Source: an uncultured Clostridia bacterium (GTDB lineage: Bacteria > Bacillota > Clostridia > UMGS1810). Taken from it: 64,000 nt of DNA. The notes under the pieces are model-generated. The model saw nothing but the letters and a program-made list of their open reading frames with translations, made no database searches and was not told the DNA's origin. Each line of letters starts with the position of its first letter. The first letter of the stretch is position 1. Position numbers and translations under genes: made by a program. The DNA is taken from assembly GCA_934500875.1 (NCBI GenBank), contig CAKSTL010000001.1, positions 62,001 to 126,000 of the forward strand, read 5' to 3'. Positions 15,254 through 24,247 of this stretch are shown in pieces.

Positions 15254-17110
15254 ATGAGCAAAATTATTGGTATTGACTTAGGTACAACAAACTCCTGCGT
15301 TGCAGTTATGGAGGGCGGCGAGAGCGTTGTTATTCCAAATCCCGAAGGCGCAAGAACAACTCCTTCGGTAGTGGCATTTACAAAAACAGGCGAAAGACTT
15401 GTGGGTCAGGTTGCAAAAAGACAGGCAATCACAAATCCCGACCACACCGTAAGCTCGATTAAAAGAGATATGGGCACCGACAGAAAGGTTGCAATCGACG
15501 ATAAGCAGTATACGCCGCAGGAAATTTCGGCTATGATTCTGCAAAAGCTTAAATCGGACGCAGAAAGCTACCTCGGCGAGCCGGTTACTCAGGCTGTTAT
15601 CACCGTTCCGGCATATTTTTCAGATGCACAGCGTCAGGCAACAAAGGACGCCGGTAAAATTGCAGGTCTTGAAGTTCTGCGTATTATAAACGAGCCTACC
15701 GCAGCTGCGCTTGCATACGGTATGGATAAAGACAACGAACAGAAAATTATGGTTTACGACCTCGGCGGCGGTACATTTGATGTATCTATTCTTGAAATCG
15801 GCGACGGCGTATTTGAAGTTCTTGCAACAAGCGGTAACAACCGTCTTGGCGGTGACGACTTCGACCAGAGAATTATAGATTATCTTGCCGACGAATTCAA
15901 AAAGACAAACGGCATTGACTTAAAGGCAGACAAAATGGCGCTTCAGCGTCTTAAAGAAGCTGCCGAGAAAGCTAAAATCGAGCTTTCGGGCGTTACAACG
16001 TCAAATATCAACCTTCCGTTTATCTCGGCAGACGCAACAGGTCCCAAACACCTCGATATCACTCTTACAAGAAGCAAATTTGACGAGCTTACCGCAGACC
16101 TCGTTGAAAAAACAATGGAGCCTACAAGACGTGCTCTTTCGGATGCAGGTCTTAATCCTTCGGATATCCACAAAGTGCTCCTGGTCGGCGGCTCATCAAG
16201 AATCCCGGCTGTTCAGGAGGCTGTTAAACGTCTTATAGGAACAGAACCTCACAAAGGAATTAACCCCGACGAGTGCGTTGCAATGGGTGCCGCTATTCAG
16301 GCAGGCGTTCTTGCGGGCGAAGTTAAAGACCTTCTCCTTCTTGACGTTACACCGCTTTCGCTCGGTATTGAAACAATGGGCGGCGTGTTTACAAAAATTA
16401 TTGAAAGAAATACGACAATTCCTAAAAAACACAGCCAGATTTTCTCAACCGCCGCAGATAATCAGACCAGCGTTGACATCCACGTTCTCCAGGGTGAGCG
16501 TGAAATGGCTCAGTATAACAAAACGCTCGGAAGATTTTCGCTCTCCGGCATTGCTCCCGCTCCGAGAGGCGTGCCGCAGATTGAAGTTACATTCGATATT
16601 GACGCAAACGGCATTGTTCACGTAAGCGCTAAGGATATGGCAACCGGAAACGAGCAGAAAATTACCATCACCGCAAGCTCCAACCTTTCCGAAGAGGATA
16701 TTGACAAGGCTGTTAAAGACGCTGAAAAATATGCCGCTGAGGATAAAAAGAACAAAGAGGCTGTTGACACAAGAAACAATGCGGATACTCTTGTTTATCA
16801 GTGCCAGAAGGCTCTTACCGACCTCGGCGACAAAATTGACGAGGCAGATAAGAATGAAATCAACACAAAAATCGACGCTGTTAAAAAAGCTCTCGAAGGC
16901 ACAGATGTTGAAGCTATAAAAAATGCAACGGAAGATTTGCAGAAGAAATTCTATGAAGTTTCGTCAAAAGTATATCAGCAAAACGGCGGCGCTCAGGGCG
17001 CTCAGGGTGCGGGTTTTGACCAAAACGCACAGAACGGCGGCGCTCAGGGCGGATCAAACGGCGGATACGAAGGCGACTACACTGTAGTTGATGACGACGA
17101 CAAAAAGTAA
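15254..17110 (+). CDS. dnaK: DnaK molecular chaperone (Hsp70)
   Basis: DnaK (618 residues from the ATG at 15254, preceded by GGAGG) is the ATP-driven Hsp70 chaperone. Signature segments are IGIDLGTTNSCVAV, VYDLGGGTFDVSIL and VLLVGGSSRIPAVQEAV, with the interdomain linker LLLLDVTPLSLGIET and a glycine/glutamine-rich tail ending in VVDDDDKK. The N-terminal actin-like domain lacks the 24-residue insertion of Gram-negative DnaK, as expected for Bacillota. The frame opens 15 bases earlier, but the ribosome site fixes the start. It works with GrpE and DnaJ encoded alongside. Confidence 0.98.
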   Translation: MSKIIGIDLGTTNSCVAVMEGGESVVIPNPEGARTTPSVVAFTKTGERLVGQVAKRQAITNPDHTVSSIKRDMGTDRKVAIDDKQYTPQEISAMILQKLKSDAESYLGEPVTQAVITVPAYFSDAQRQATKDAGKIAGLEVLRIINEPTAAALAYGMDKDNEQKIMVYDLGGGTFDVSILEIGDGVFEVLATSGNNRLGGDDFDQRIIDYLADEFKKTNGIDLKADKMALQRLKEAAEKAKIELSGVTTSNINLPFISADATGPKHLDITLTRSKFDELTADLVEKTMEPTRRALSDAGLNPSDIHKVLLVGGSSRIPAVQEAVKRLIGTEPHKGINPDECVAMGAAIQAGVLAGEVKDLLLLDVTPLSLGIETMGGVFTKIIERNTTIPKKHSQIFSTAADNQTSVDIHVLQGEREMAQYNKTLGRFSLSGIAPAPRGVPQIEVTFDIDANGIVHVSAKDMATGNEQKITITASSNLSEEDIDKAVKDAEKYAAEDKKNKEAVDTRNNADTLVYQCQKALTDLGDKIDEADKNEINTKIDAVKKALEGTDVEAIKNATEDLQKKFYEVSSKVYQQNGGAQGAQGAGFDQNAQNGGAQGGSNGGYEGDYTVVDDDDKK

Positions 17111-17149
17111 TATACAAAAAGCAGTACAGTAAAATTTAAGGTGCATTTT

Positions 17150-17186
17150 GCAGGGAGCCGTATGTAACATACGGTTGTCTGCTTTT
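17150..17186 (+). terminator. hairpin with T-run between dnaK and dnaJ (probable attenuator)
   Basis: GCAG-GGAG-CCGTATG and CATACGG-TTGT-CTGC form an almost continuous stem of about 15 pairs around TAA, followed by TTTT. Only four T follow, so partial termination is more likely than full; this would lower dnaJ relative to dnaK. Confidence 0.55.
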
Positions 17187-17225
17187 GCATATTACATAAT
17201 TTTCAGGAAAGGCTTTGAATTTTAT

Positions 17226-18362
17226 ATGGCTCAAAAACGAGATTACTACGAAGTGCTTGGCGTTTCAAAAGGCGCAAGCGACGATGAAATAAAAAAAGCA
17301 TACAGAAAAGTCGCAAAGAAATACCATCCCGACTTAAACCCCGGAAATGCCGAAGCGGAGGCTAAGTTTAAAGAAGCCAACGAGGCATACGAAGTTTTGG
17401 GCGACAAGGAAAAAAGGCAGAAGTACGACCAATTCGGTCACGCCGCATTCGACCAGACTCAGGGCGGTTACGGCGGCGGTTCAGGATTTGGAGGATTTTC
17501 CGATTTCGGTGATTTCGGCGATATTTTTTCATCCTTCTTCGGAGGCGGCGGACGCAGAAGAAATCCCAATGCGCCGAGAAGAGGCTCGGATATTGAAGAA
17601 AGAATTATGCTTACATTTGAAGAGGCGGCTTTCGGCGTAAAGAAAAAAATCAAGATTTACCGTGTTGAAGACTGCGACGAGTGCGGCGGAACGGGTTCAA
17701 AGGACAAGAAACGCAAACAGTGTCCCACCTGTCACGGCACCGGCGAAATAAGACGTGTTACCAACACAATGCTCGGTCAGATGGTTAACACCACAACCTG
17801 TTCAACGTGCGGCGGCACCGGAACGGTTGTGGAAAATCCGTGTTCAAAATGCCGTGGAAAAGGCAAAATAAAACGTGCCTGCACGGTTGAAATAAACATT
17901 CCGGCAGGCATTGACACCAACGAAACGGTATCATTCAGAGGTCTTGGCAATCACGGCTTTAACGGCGGTCCCAAGGGAGATTTGCTTGTAACGGTTGTTG
18001 TTAAACGTCATGCTTTGTTTATGAGAAACGGCACCGAGGTATTCTGCAAAATACCGATAACATTCGTCCAGGCGGCTCTCGGCGCCGAAATTGAGGTTCC
18101 TACTCTAAACGGCAAGGTTAAACAAACAATTCCCGAAGGCACGCAAAACGGCACACGCTTTACCATAAAAGGCGCAGGTATACCGAATGTGCGCACCGGC
18201 ATAAAGGGAAACCAGATTATCGAAATTGTCGTGGAGGTTCCGCAGCGTCTTAATTCGGAGCAAAAAGCGGCTCTTAAAAAATTCGGCGAGCTTACAAACG
18301 ACACTAACCATAAACAGCAAAAAACCTTTTTTGAAAAGGTGAAAGAAAATTTCAAAAAATAA
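17226..18362 (+). CDS. dnaJ: DnaJ co-chaperone (Hsp40, type I)
   Basis: DnaJ (378 residues from the ATG at 17226) stimulates DnaK ATPase and delivers substrates. Domains in order are a J-domain (DYYEVLGVSKGASDDEIKKA with the HPD in YHPDLNPG), a Gly/Phe region (about 75-110), four zinc repeats CDECGGTG, CPTCHGTG, CSTCGGTG and CSKCRGKG (about 145-210), and two beta-barrel substrate domains. The open frame extends 78 bases upstream into the dnaK-dnaJ hairpin region, but the family start MAQKRDYYEVLG and an AGGAAAGG site support 17226. All four operon members are intact. Confidence 0.97.
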   Translation: MAQKRDYYEVLGVSKGASDDEIKKAYRKVAKKYHPDLNPGNAEAEAKFKEANEAYEVLGDKEKRQKYDQFGHAAFDQTQGGYGGGSGFGGFSDFGDFGDIFSSFFGGGGRRRNPNAPRRGSDIEERIMLTFEEAAFGVKKKIKIYRVEDCDECGGTGSKDKKRKQCPTCHGTGEIRRVTNTMLGQMVNTTTCSTCGGTGTVVENPCSKCRGKGKIKRACTVEINIPAGIDTNETVSFRGLGNHGFNGGPKGDLLVTVVVKRHALFMRNGTEVFCKIPITFVQAALGAEIEVPTLNGKVKQTIPEGTQNGTRFTIKGAGIPNVRTGIKGNQIIEIVVEVPQRLNSEQKAALKKFGELTNDTNHKQQKTFFEKVKENFKK

Positions 18363-18378
18363 ATTTTTAACTTTTTCG

Positions 18379-18400
18379 GGCATAGAATTTTTTCTATGCC
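18379..18400. other. perfect hairpin after dnaJ
   Basis: GGCATAGAA and TTCTATGCC form a perfect 9-bp stem with a TTTT loop, 17 bp after the dnaJ stop. It has no T-run after it, so it may stabilise the mRNA 3' end rather than terminate. Confidence 0.6.
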
Positions 18401-18429
18401 TATGTTGCTGTCAGGTGTTAACCAATGCC

Positions 18430-18601
18430 TAGCCGAAAGCGGAAATCCGCCTCTCAAAATTCTGCGACCTGAAAAGGATAGAATTTTGAGCAGATTTTGG
18501 TGCGGAAGATGCAGCAAGGCTGACGCCTTGCAAAGATGACAAGCCAAAAGATGCCGAAATTATGCCTTTTCAGGCGGGTTCGGATTACTCTCTTTCGGCT
18601 A
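18430..18601. repeat. MITE-like 172-bp element with terminal inverted repeats
   Basis: The 305-bp gap between dnaJ and ybaK holds a non-coding element bounded by TAGCCGAAAG and CTTTCGGCTA. The match continues imperfectly inward (AATCCGCCT near the left, AGGCGGGTT near the right). Internally there are two perfect hairpins: CTCAAAATTCT with AGAATTTTGAG (18453-18490) and GCAAGGC-TGAC-GCCTTGC. No gene, no transposase and no obvious target duplication are seen. The design fits a non-autonomous miniature element or a structured intergenic repeat. Confidence 0.65.
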
Positions 18602-18667
18602 AACAAACATTTCAAAAATATTTCACAAAACTGTCACAAATTAAGAATATAATACGGAGTGAAAAAT

Positions 18668-19150
18668 ATGGTAAAAACTAACGCAATGCGGCTTTTAGAC
18701 AAGGCTAAAATAAGCTACGAAGCTATAGAATACGAGGTTGACGAAAACGATTTGTCCGGCGTGACAATTGCAAAAAAAGCTCACCTTGACGACAAAACGG
18801 TTTTCAAAACTCTGGTGGCAAAGGGCGACAAAACAGGATATCTTGTGTTCTGCATACCCGTCGCAAAAGAGGTTGACCTTAAAAAGGCGGCAAAAATAAG
18901 CGGAAACAAAAAAATCGAAATGGTGCATGTAAAAGACCTTCTCTCCCTCACAGGATATATACGGGGTGGCTGTTCTCCTGTTGGAATGAAGAAAAAATTT
19001 GACACATATTTTGACATAAGCTGCAAAAATTTTGATAAAATTACCGTTTCGGCAGGCGTAAGAGGCTGCCAGCTTCTTGTCAGTTCAAGCGAAATAACAG
19101 AATTTACCAACGCAAAAATTGACTCTCTTACACTGGAGGAATGTGAATGA
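18668..19150 (+). CDS. ybaK: YbaK/EbsC family aminoacyl-tRNA deacylase (Cys-tRNA(Pro) deacylase)
   Basis: The 160-residue product (ATG at 18668, GGAG eight bases before) matches the YbaK/aminoacyl-tRNA editing domain. Segments include NAMRLLDKAKISYEAIEYE, HLDDKTVFKTLVAKGDK, the catalytic-site Lys region FKTL, GYIRGGCSPVGMKK and FDKITVSAGVRGCQL. Members hydrolyse Cys-tRNA(Pro) made by mistake by prolyl-tRNA synthetase. The gene overlaps the first ABC exporter gene by four bases (ATGA), so they are translationally coupled, which has no evident functional meaning. Family certain, specificity by homology. Confidence 0.92.
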   Translation: MVKTNAMRLLDKAKISYEAIEYEVDENDLSGVTIAKKAHLDDKTVFKTLVAKGDKTGYLVFCIPVAKEVDLKKAAKISGNKKIEMVHVKDLLSLTGYIRGGCSPVGMKKKFDTYFDISCKNFDKITVSAGVRGCQLLVSSSEITEFTNAKIDSLTLEECE

Positions 19151-20862
19151 AAAAGCTTTTCGGTCTTGTGGGCGAATATAAGCGCTATGCTTTTCTTACG
19201 CCCCTTTTTGTAATTTTTGAAGTAATTCTTGAAATTTATATTCCGTTTCTTATGTCAAAAATCATAGATGTCGGCATAAAAAACAGCGATATGGCATACG
19301 TGTCGAAAATCGGCGGACTTATGATACTGATGTCGCTTCTCGCACTGTTTTTCGGCGCAATGTCAGGAAGATTTGCCTCGGTAGCAAGTATGGGATTCGG
19401 CAAAAACGTGCGTAAAACTCTTTTTTACAAATTGCAGGAGTTTTCGTTTTCAAATATCGACAAATACTCTACCCCGTCCCTTATAACACGCCTTACAACC
19501 GACATAACAAACCTTCAGAATGCATTTATGATGATTACAAGAATGCTTGTAAGGTCGCCCGTTATGCTTGTGGGCGCAACCGTTATGGCGGTGAGCATAA
19601 ACGCACGTCTTGCAATCATCTTTTTTGTTGCAATACCAATACTTGCTGCGGCTCTTTTAATTATTGCGACACGTGCTTTTCCGAAATTTAAAGAAATGCT
19701 TAAACGATACGACTTTATGAATTCGTCCGTGCAGGAGGATTTGACTTCAATACGTGTTGTAAAAACATATGTCAGAGAGGACTACGAAAACGAAAAATTT
19801 GCAGACAGCGCACGAAAGCTTAAAAATGCCCAGGTCGGAGCGGAAAAGCTTATTATTATGAATGCTCCGTTTATGCAGTTTGTAATGTATTCCTGTATGA
19901 TTGCAATTTCGTGGTTCGGCGGAAATATGATTATTTCAAAAACCATGGAGGCAGGTCAGCTGATGAGCTTTATAAGCTACGTCACGCAAATACTGATGTC
20001 GCTTATGATGATTTCGTTTGCGTTTGTCGGCCTTGTTATGTCACGTGCCTCAATTTCGAGAATTATTGAGGTTTTAGACGAAGAAATTGATATTACCGAC
20101 ACCGGCAATGACGAAAATCTTACGGTGGCGGATGGCTCTGTGGAATTTAAAAACGTTTCGTTCAAGTATGAAAAAGACAGCGAAAATTATAATATTGAAA
20201 ACATAAACCTTAAAATCAAAGCCGGCGAAACCGTGGGAATTATCGGCGGAACAGGCTCGGCAAAAACAACGCTTGTAAGCCTTATTCCAAGGCTTTACGA
20301 CGTAAACGAAGGTTCTGTTCTTGTGGGCGGAGAAGATGTAAGAAAGTATAAAATCAAAAATCTTCGTGACGCCGTTGCAATGGTTCTTCAGAAAAACACA
20401 CTTTTCTCGGGAAGCATTAAAGATAACATCAAGTGGGGAAATTTAAATGCAACCGGCAGCGAAGTTGAAGATGTGTGCAAAGACGCCGCAGCGGACGATT
20501 TTATAAAATCGTTTCCCGACGGATATCTTACAGACCTCGGTCAGGGCGGCGTAAACGTTTCGGGCGGTCAGAAGCAAAGGCTGTGCATTGCAAGAGCGCT
20601 TTTAAAAAAGCCGAAAATTTTGATTCTGGACGATTCTACCAGCGCTGTCGATACCGCAACCGACGCCAAAATAAGAGAAGCCTTCAAAAAACAGAAGGAC
20701 ACAACCGTTATAATAATTGCACAAAGAATTACCTCCGTATGCGAGGCAGATAAAATAATCGTTCTGGATGACGGCAGAATTTCCGAAATCGGAAGCCACG
20801 AAGAGCTGATTGCGCAGGACGGAATTTACAAAGAGCTTTATGAGCTTCAAAACAGAAAGTAA
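19147..20862 (+). CDS. ABC exporter half-transporter, subunit 1 (degenerate ATPase site)
   Basis: This 571-residue protein has six membrane segments (about 15-300) and a C-terminal ATPase domain. It begins at the ATGA overlap with ybaK and is followed 12 bp later by a second half-transporter, so the two likely form a heterodimeric multidrug or lipid exporter. The Walker A reads GGTGSAKTT, with Ala where Gly is usual. The signature is VSGGQKQR. The Walker B is LILDDSTSAVD, with Asp in place of the catalytic Glu. The switch region reads IAQRI, with Gln where the H-loop His is usual. These changes match the non-catalytic partner in asymmetric exporters such as TM287/288. Substrate unknown. Confidence 0.9.
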   Translation: MKKLFGLVGEYKRYAFLTPLFVIFEVILEIYIPFLMSKIIDVGIKNSDMAYVSKIGGLMILMSLLALFFGAMSGRFASVASMGFGKNVRKTLFYKLQEFSFSNIDKYSTPSLITRLTTDITNLQNAFMMITRMLVRSPVMLVGATVMAVSINARLAIIFFVAIPILAAALLIIATRAFPKFKEMLKRYDFMNSSVQEDLTSIRVVKTYVREDYENEKFADSARKLKNAQVGAEKLIIMNAPFMQFVMYSCMIAISWFGGNMIISKTMEAGQLMSFISYVTQILMSLMMISFAFVGLVMSRASISRIIEVLDEEIDITDTGNDENLTVADGSVEFKNVSFKYEKDSENYNIENINLKIKAGETVGIIGGTGSAKTTLVSLIPRLYDVNEGSVLVGGEDVRKYKIKNLRDAVAMVLQKNTLFSGSIKDNIKWGNLNATGSEVEDVCKDAAADDFIKSFPDGYLTDLGQGGVNVSGGQKQRLCIARALLKKPKILILDDSTSAVDTATDAKIREAFKKQKDTTVIIIAQRITSVCEADKIIVLDDGRISEIGSHEELIAQDGIYKELYELQNRK

Positions 20863-20874
20863 AGGAGTGATAAT

Positions 20875-22743
20875 ATGCCGCCGTCAAGAAATATGAAGCC
20901 TGTAAGAAAACCAAAGGACGCAGGCAAAACAATCAAAAGAATTTTAAGCTATCTTTTGGACTATAAAATTCACCTTGTGTTTGTATTAATCGGAATAATA
21001 TTCAGCTCCGTTGCTTCAATTGCGGGCACTTACCTCTTAAAACCGGTTATAAACAACCTTACGAGCGCCTCGGATATTCCAAAACTTGTAAAAACTCTTG
21101 CGCTTATGGCAACGTTTTACGCTCTCGGAATAGTCGGAACGTTTGTGTATAACCGCCTTATGCTGACAATTTCGTCCGGCACGCTTGAAAAAATAAGAGT
21201 TCAGCTTTTTCGTCATATGCAGTCGCTGCCGATAAAATATTTTGACACTCACACGCACGGCGAGCTTATGAGCCGTTTTACAAGCGATACCGACACTATG
21301 CGTGAAATGCTCAGCCAAAGTATTCCCCAGCTTTTCACCTCAATGATTTCGGTTGTCGGAGTATTTACGGCAATGCTTGTATTAAGCCCGATTTTAACCG
21401 TTCTGGTTGTATTGATGCTTGCACTGATTCTATTTATTATTAAAAAAATCGGCGCAAAAAGCTCGGTGTATTTCAAGGCTCAGCAAAAGGCAATGGGTAC
21501 GGTGAACGGTTATATCGAAGAAATGATAGAGGGTCAGAAGGTTGTAAAAGTTTTCTGCCACGAAAATAAGGTGAAGGACGATTTTGACGTTATAAACGAA
21601 AATCTCTGCACCGCTGCCACAAGTGCAAACACCTGCGCAAATATTCTTATGCCGATTATGGGAAATCTGTCGTATATGCACTATGCAATCACCGCCGCCG
21701 CAGGAGCGTTTCTGGTAATCAGAGGTGTAATCGGCGATATCGGAACGATTGCGTCGTTTCTGCAATTTACACGTTCGTTTTCGCAGCCAATAACGCAAAT
21801 GTCGCAGCAGTTCAACTCGGTGCTTTCGGCACTTGCCGGCGCTGAGAGAATTTTTGAAGTGCTTGACGAAAAGAGCGAGGAGGACATTGGAAACGTTACG
21901 CTTGTAAAAGCTGAGAAAAAGGACGGAAAAATTGTTGAAGCCGATAAATATACGGGAATGTGGGCGTGGAAAATCCCCGAAAAAACAGGGTCTTTTTCAT
22001 ACATTATGCTGAAGGGCGACGTAAGATTTCACAATGTAACGTTCGGCTATGAGGATAACAAAACCGTTTTAAACAATGTTTCGCTCTATGCAAAACCCGG
22101 CCAGAAAATTGCCTTCGTCGGCTCTACCGGTGCAGGAAAAACCACCATCACAAACCTTATAAACAGGTTTTATGACGTTCCCGACGGAAAGATTACCTAT
22201 GACGGAATAAATATAAACAAAATCAAAAAAGCGGATTTGCGTCGGTCGCTTGCGTTTGTTCTTCAGGATACGCACCTTTTTACCGGCACCGTTAAAGAAA
22301 ATATCCGCTACGGAAATCTTTATGCAACCGACGAGGATGTTGTAAATGCGGCAAAACTTGCAAACGCTCACTCGTTTATAATGCACCTTCCAAAGGGATA
22401 TGATACTCACCTTTCTTCGGACGGCGCAAACTTAAGCCAGGGTCAGAGGCAGCTTTTGTCCATTGCACGTGCCGCCGTTGCAAATCCTCCCGTGCTTGTT
22501 CTTGACGAGGCTACAAGCTCGATTGACACACGCACCGAGAGCCTTATAGAAAAGGGTATGGACTCACTTATGTATAAACGAACGGTGTTTGTAATTGCCC
22601 ACAGGCTTTCAACAGTCAGAAATTCTGATGCGATTATGGTGCTTGAAAACGGAAGTGTAATAGAAAGAGGAAATCACGAGGAACTTATAGCGCAAAAGGG
22701 TAAATACTACAGTCTTTATACCGGCGCATTTGAATTATCTTAA
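20875..22743 (+). CDS. ABC exporter half-transporter, subunit 2 (catalytic partner)
   Basis: The second half-transporter (622 residues, AAAGGAG before the ATG) has a basic N-terminus, six membrane segments and an ATPase domain with consensus catalytic residues: Walker A GSTGAGKTT, Walker B LVLDEATSSID and H-loop IAHRL. Its signature motif is altered to LSQGQRQ. The linker between membrane and ATPase domains has the extra stretch (about 345-385) common in this subfamily. In heterodimers, the partner's signature (VSGGQ) completes the active site on this subunit's Walker motifs, so the pair has one good and one weak ATP site. Substrate cannot be read. Confidence 0.9.
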   Translation: MPPSRNMKPVRKPKDAGKTIKRILSYLLDYKIHLVFVLIGIIFSSVASIAGTYLLKPVINNLTSASDIPKLVKTLALMATFYALGIVGTFVYNRLMLTISSGTLEKIRVQLFRHMQSLPIKYFDTHTHGELMSRFTSDTDTMREMLSQSIPQLFTSMISVVGVFTAMLVLSPILTVLVVLMLALILFIIKKIGAKSSVYFKAQQKAMGTVNGYIEEMIEGQKVVKVFCHENKVKDDFDVINENLCTAATSANTCANILMPIMGNLSYMHYAITAAAGAFLVIRGVIGDIGTIASFLQFTRSFSQPITQMSQQFNSVLSALAGAERIFEVLDEKSEEDIGNVTLVKAEKKDGKIVEADKYTGMWAWKIPEKTGSFSYIMLKGDVRFHNVTFGYEDNKTVLNNVSLYAKPGQKIAFVGSTGAGKTTITNLINRFYDVPDGKITYDGININKIKKADLRRSLAFVLQDTHLFTGTVKENIRYGNLYATDEDVVNAAKLANAHSFIMHLPKGYDTHLSSDGANLSQGQRQLLSIARAAVANPPVLVLDEATSSIDTRTESLIEKGMDSLMYKRTVFVIAHRLSTVRNSDAIMVLENGSVIERGNHEELIAQKGKYYSLYTGAFELS

Positions 22744-22761
22744 AATTTTTGGGGGTTAAAA

Positions 22762-23202
22762 ATGAAAAAAACAAAAGTAAAGTTTATAAAGCTTGCAGAC
22801 GGGGCAACAGTTCCTTCCTACGGCACAGAATACAGTGCGGGCGCCGACCTTTACGCCGCATCGGAATGTGAAATAAACGTCGGCGAAACGGTTATGGTTC
22901 ACACGCAGATTGCAATGGAAATTCCCGAAGGATATGCAGGTTTTGTATTTGCAAGAAGCGGACTTGCAACGAAAAGAGGTCTTGCGCCGGCAAACAAGGT
23001 TGGCGTTATAGATTCGGACTATCGTGGCGAAATTATGGTTTCAATCTACAACCAGTCGGGCGAAAAACAGATTATAGCAAAGGGCGAAAGAATTGCCCAG
23101 CTCGTTATTATGCCGTATATTGCGGCAGATTTTGTTGAAACCGATGCTCTTTCCGAAACTGTTCGGGGCGAAGGCGGATTCGGCTCTACGGGAAGAAAGT
23201 AG
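22762..23202 (+). CDS. dut: dUTPase (deoxyuridine 5'-triphosphate nucleotidohydrolase)
   Basis: The trimeric dUTPase (146 residues) hydrolyses dUTP to dUMP and PPi, preventing uracil incorporation and supplying dTMP synthesis. All five motifs are present: AGADLYA, ARSGLA, NKVGVIDSDYRGEI with the catalytic Asp, GERIAQL, and the C-terminal RGEGGFGSTG lid. GGGGG stands before the ATG. It follows the ABC pair by 18 bp and ends at a strong shared terminator. Confidence 0.96.
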   Translation: MKKTKVKFIKLADGATVPSYGTEYSAGADLYAASECEINVGETVMVHTQIAMEIPEGYAGFVFARSGLATKRGLAPANKVGVIDSDYRGEIMVSIYNQSGEKQIIAKGERIAQLVIMPYIAADFVETDALSETVRGEGGFGSTGRK

Positions 23203-23215
23203 GCAGAATTCAAAC

Positions 23216-23263
23216 AAAAAAAGGCGGCTCGGAATTTTATTTTTCCAAACCGCCTTTTTATTT
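23216..23263. terminator. bidirectional terminator between dut and birA
   Basis: AAAAGGCGG and CCGCCTTTTT form the outer stem, with TCGGAA/TTCC pairing inside and A/T-runs on both sides. It ends the dut operon (plus) and the birA operon (minus). Confidence 0.88.
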
Positions 23264-23273
23264 TGCCGTATTT

Positions 23274-24245
23274 TTATTTAATTCTTATGCTTATTTCGCC
23301 CGACGACAAAACAGCCGTTTCGCCGTTTTCTTTTTCAACAATCAGGTTGCAGTCATCATTTATTCCCGTACACCTTGCGTTATACGACGAATTTGCACAA
23401 ATCACGGTTATATTCTTCCCCGCCGCAAGCTGTTTTTGCTTGTAAAGTTTTACGAATTCACGTTTTTCAAGGTTTTTGTAATACTTATAAAAATTATCGA
23501 GAATATTTGCGGCAACAATATTTTTCATATTGCTTTTAAAATTTTTAAACACGCATCCCGCAACATCCTTTATTTCGTCGGGAAAGCCTTCGCCCGGTGC
23601 ATAAACGTTAATCCCTATTCCCAAAACGGCATAGTCAAGTCTGCCCTCTTCAACGGCGGTTGCTGCTTCGGTAAGTATTCCGCACACCTTTTTTCCGTTA
23701 AGAAAAATATCGTTAACCCATTTTATCTGCGATTTTTCGCCGCTCAAAAAATCAATTGCCCCCGCAACCGCTGCCGCCGCCGCAGTTGTGATAAGAGGCG
23801 TACTTTCAACAGGAATTTCGGGACGGAGTATAACGCTTAAATACACCCCTCCCCCCTCGGGAGAAAAAAAGCTTCGCCCCATTCTGCCTCTGCCCTCCGT
23901 CTGGTGCTGAGCAATGTAAACACTGCCCTCTTTTGCGCCGTCCGACGCATACGAGCGTGCAATTTTGTTTGTTGACGTAACGCTTTTGAAAACCTTTATA
24001 TCAAAAAATTCTGCATTTTTCAGATTCTTATAAATTTCGCTCTCGGACAAAACATCATTGTCGCAAAGAAGGCAGTATCCCGCTCTGTGAGCGCTCTCAA
24101 ACCTGTATCCGTCCTTTTTAAGCTCGTTAACAGCCTTCCAGACGGCATTTCTCGATACGTTAAGCTTTTTTGCGAGATACTGTCCCGAAAAACACACGCC
24201 CCTGTTTTCATTAAAAATGTCAAGAATGTTTTCCTTCACACCCAT
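23274..24245 (-). CDS. birA: BirA bifunctional biotin-protein ligase / biotin operon repressor
   Basis: The 323-residue protein has an N-terminal winged helix (YLAKKLNVSRNAVWKAVNELKKDGY) and a ligase core with the biotinyl-AMP loop GRGRMGRSF, the catalytic KWVNDIFLNGKKVCGIL, and a small C-terminal SH3-like domain. It attaches biotin to carrier proteins, and the helix-turn-helix suggests it also represses biotin genes. A biotin carrier would be needed by the OadB-type decarboxylase encoded elsewhere in the window. It is the last gene of the dusB operon, two bases after the decarboxylase stop. Confidence 0.95.
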   Translation of the reverse strand: MGVKENILDIFNENRGVCFSGQYLAKKLNVSRNAVWKAVNELKKDGYRFESAHRAGYCLLCDNDVLSESEIYKNLKNAEFFDIKVFKSVTSTNKIARSYASDGAKEGSVYIAQHQTEGRGRMGRSFFSPEGGGVYLSVILRPEIPVESTPLITTAAAAAVAGAIDFLSGEKSQIKWVNDIFLNGKKVCGILTEAATAVEEGRLDYAVLGIGINVYAPGEGFPDEIKDVAGCVFKNFKSNMKNIVAANILDNFYKYYKNLEKREFVKLYKQKQLAAGKNITVICANSSYNARCTGINDDCNLIVEKENGETAVLSSGEISIRIK

Positions 24246-24247
24246 TT

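Noticed and set aside
18645..18655. TATAAT directly before ybaK
   Set aside because: No -35 at a normal distance, and the ribosome site would overlap the transcription start. It is likely AT-rich chance sequence.
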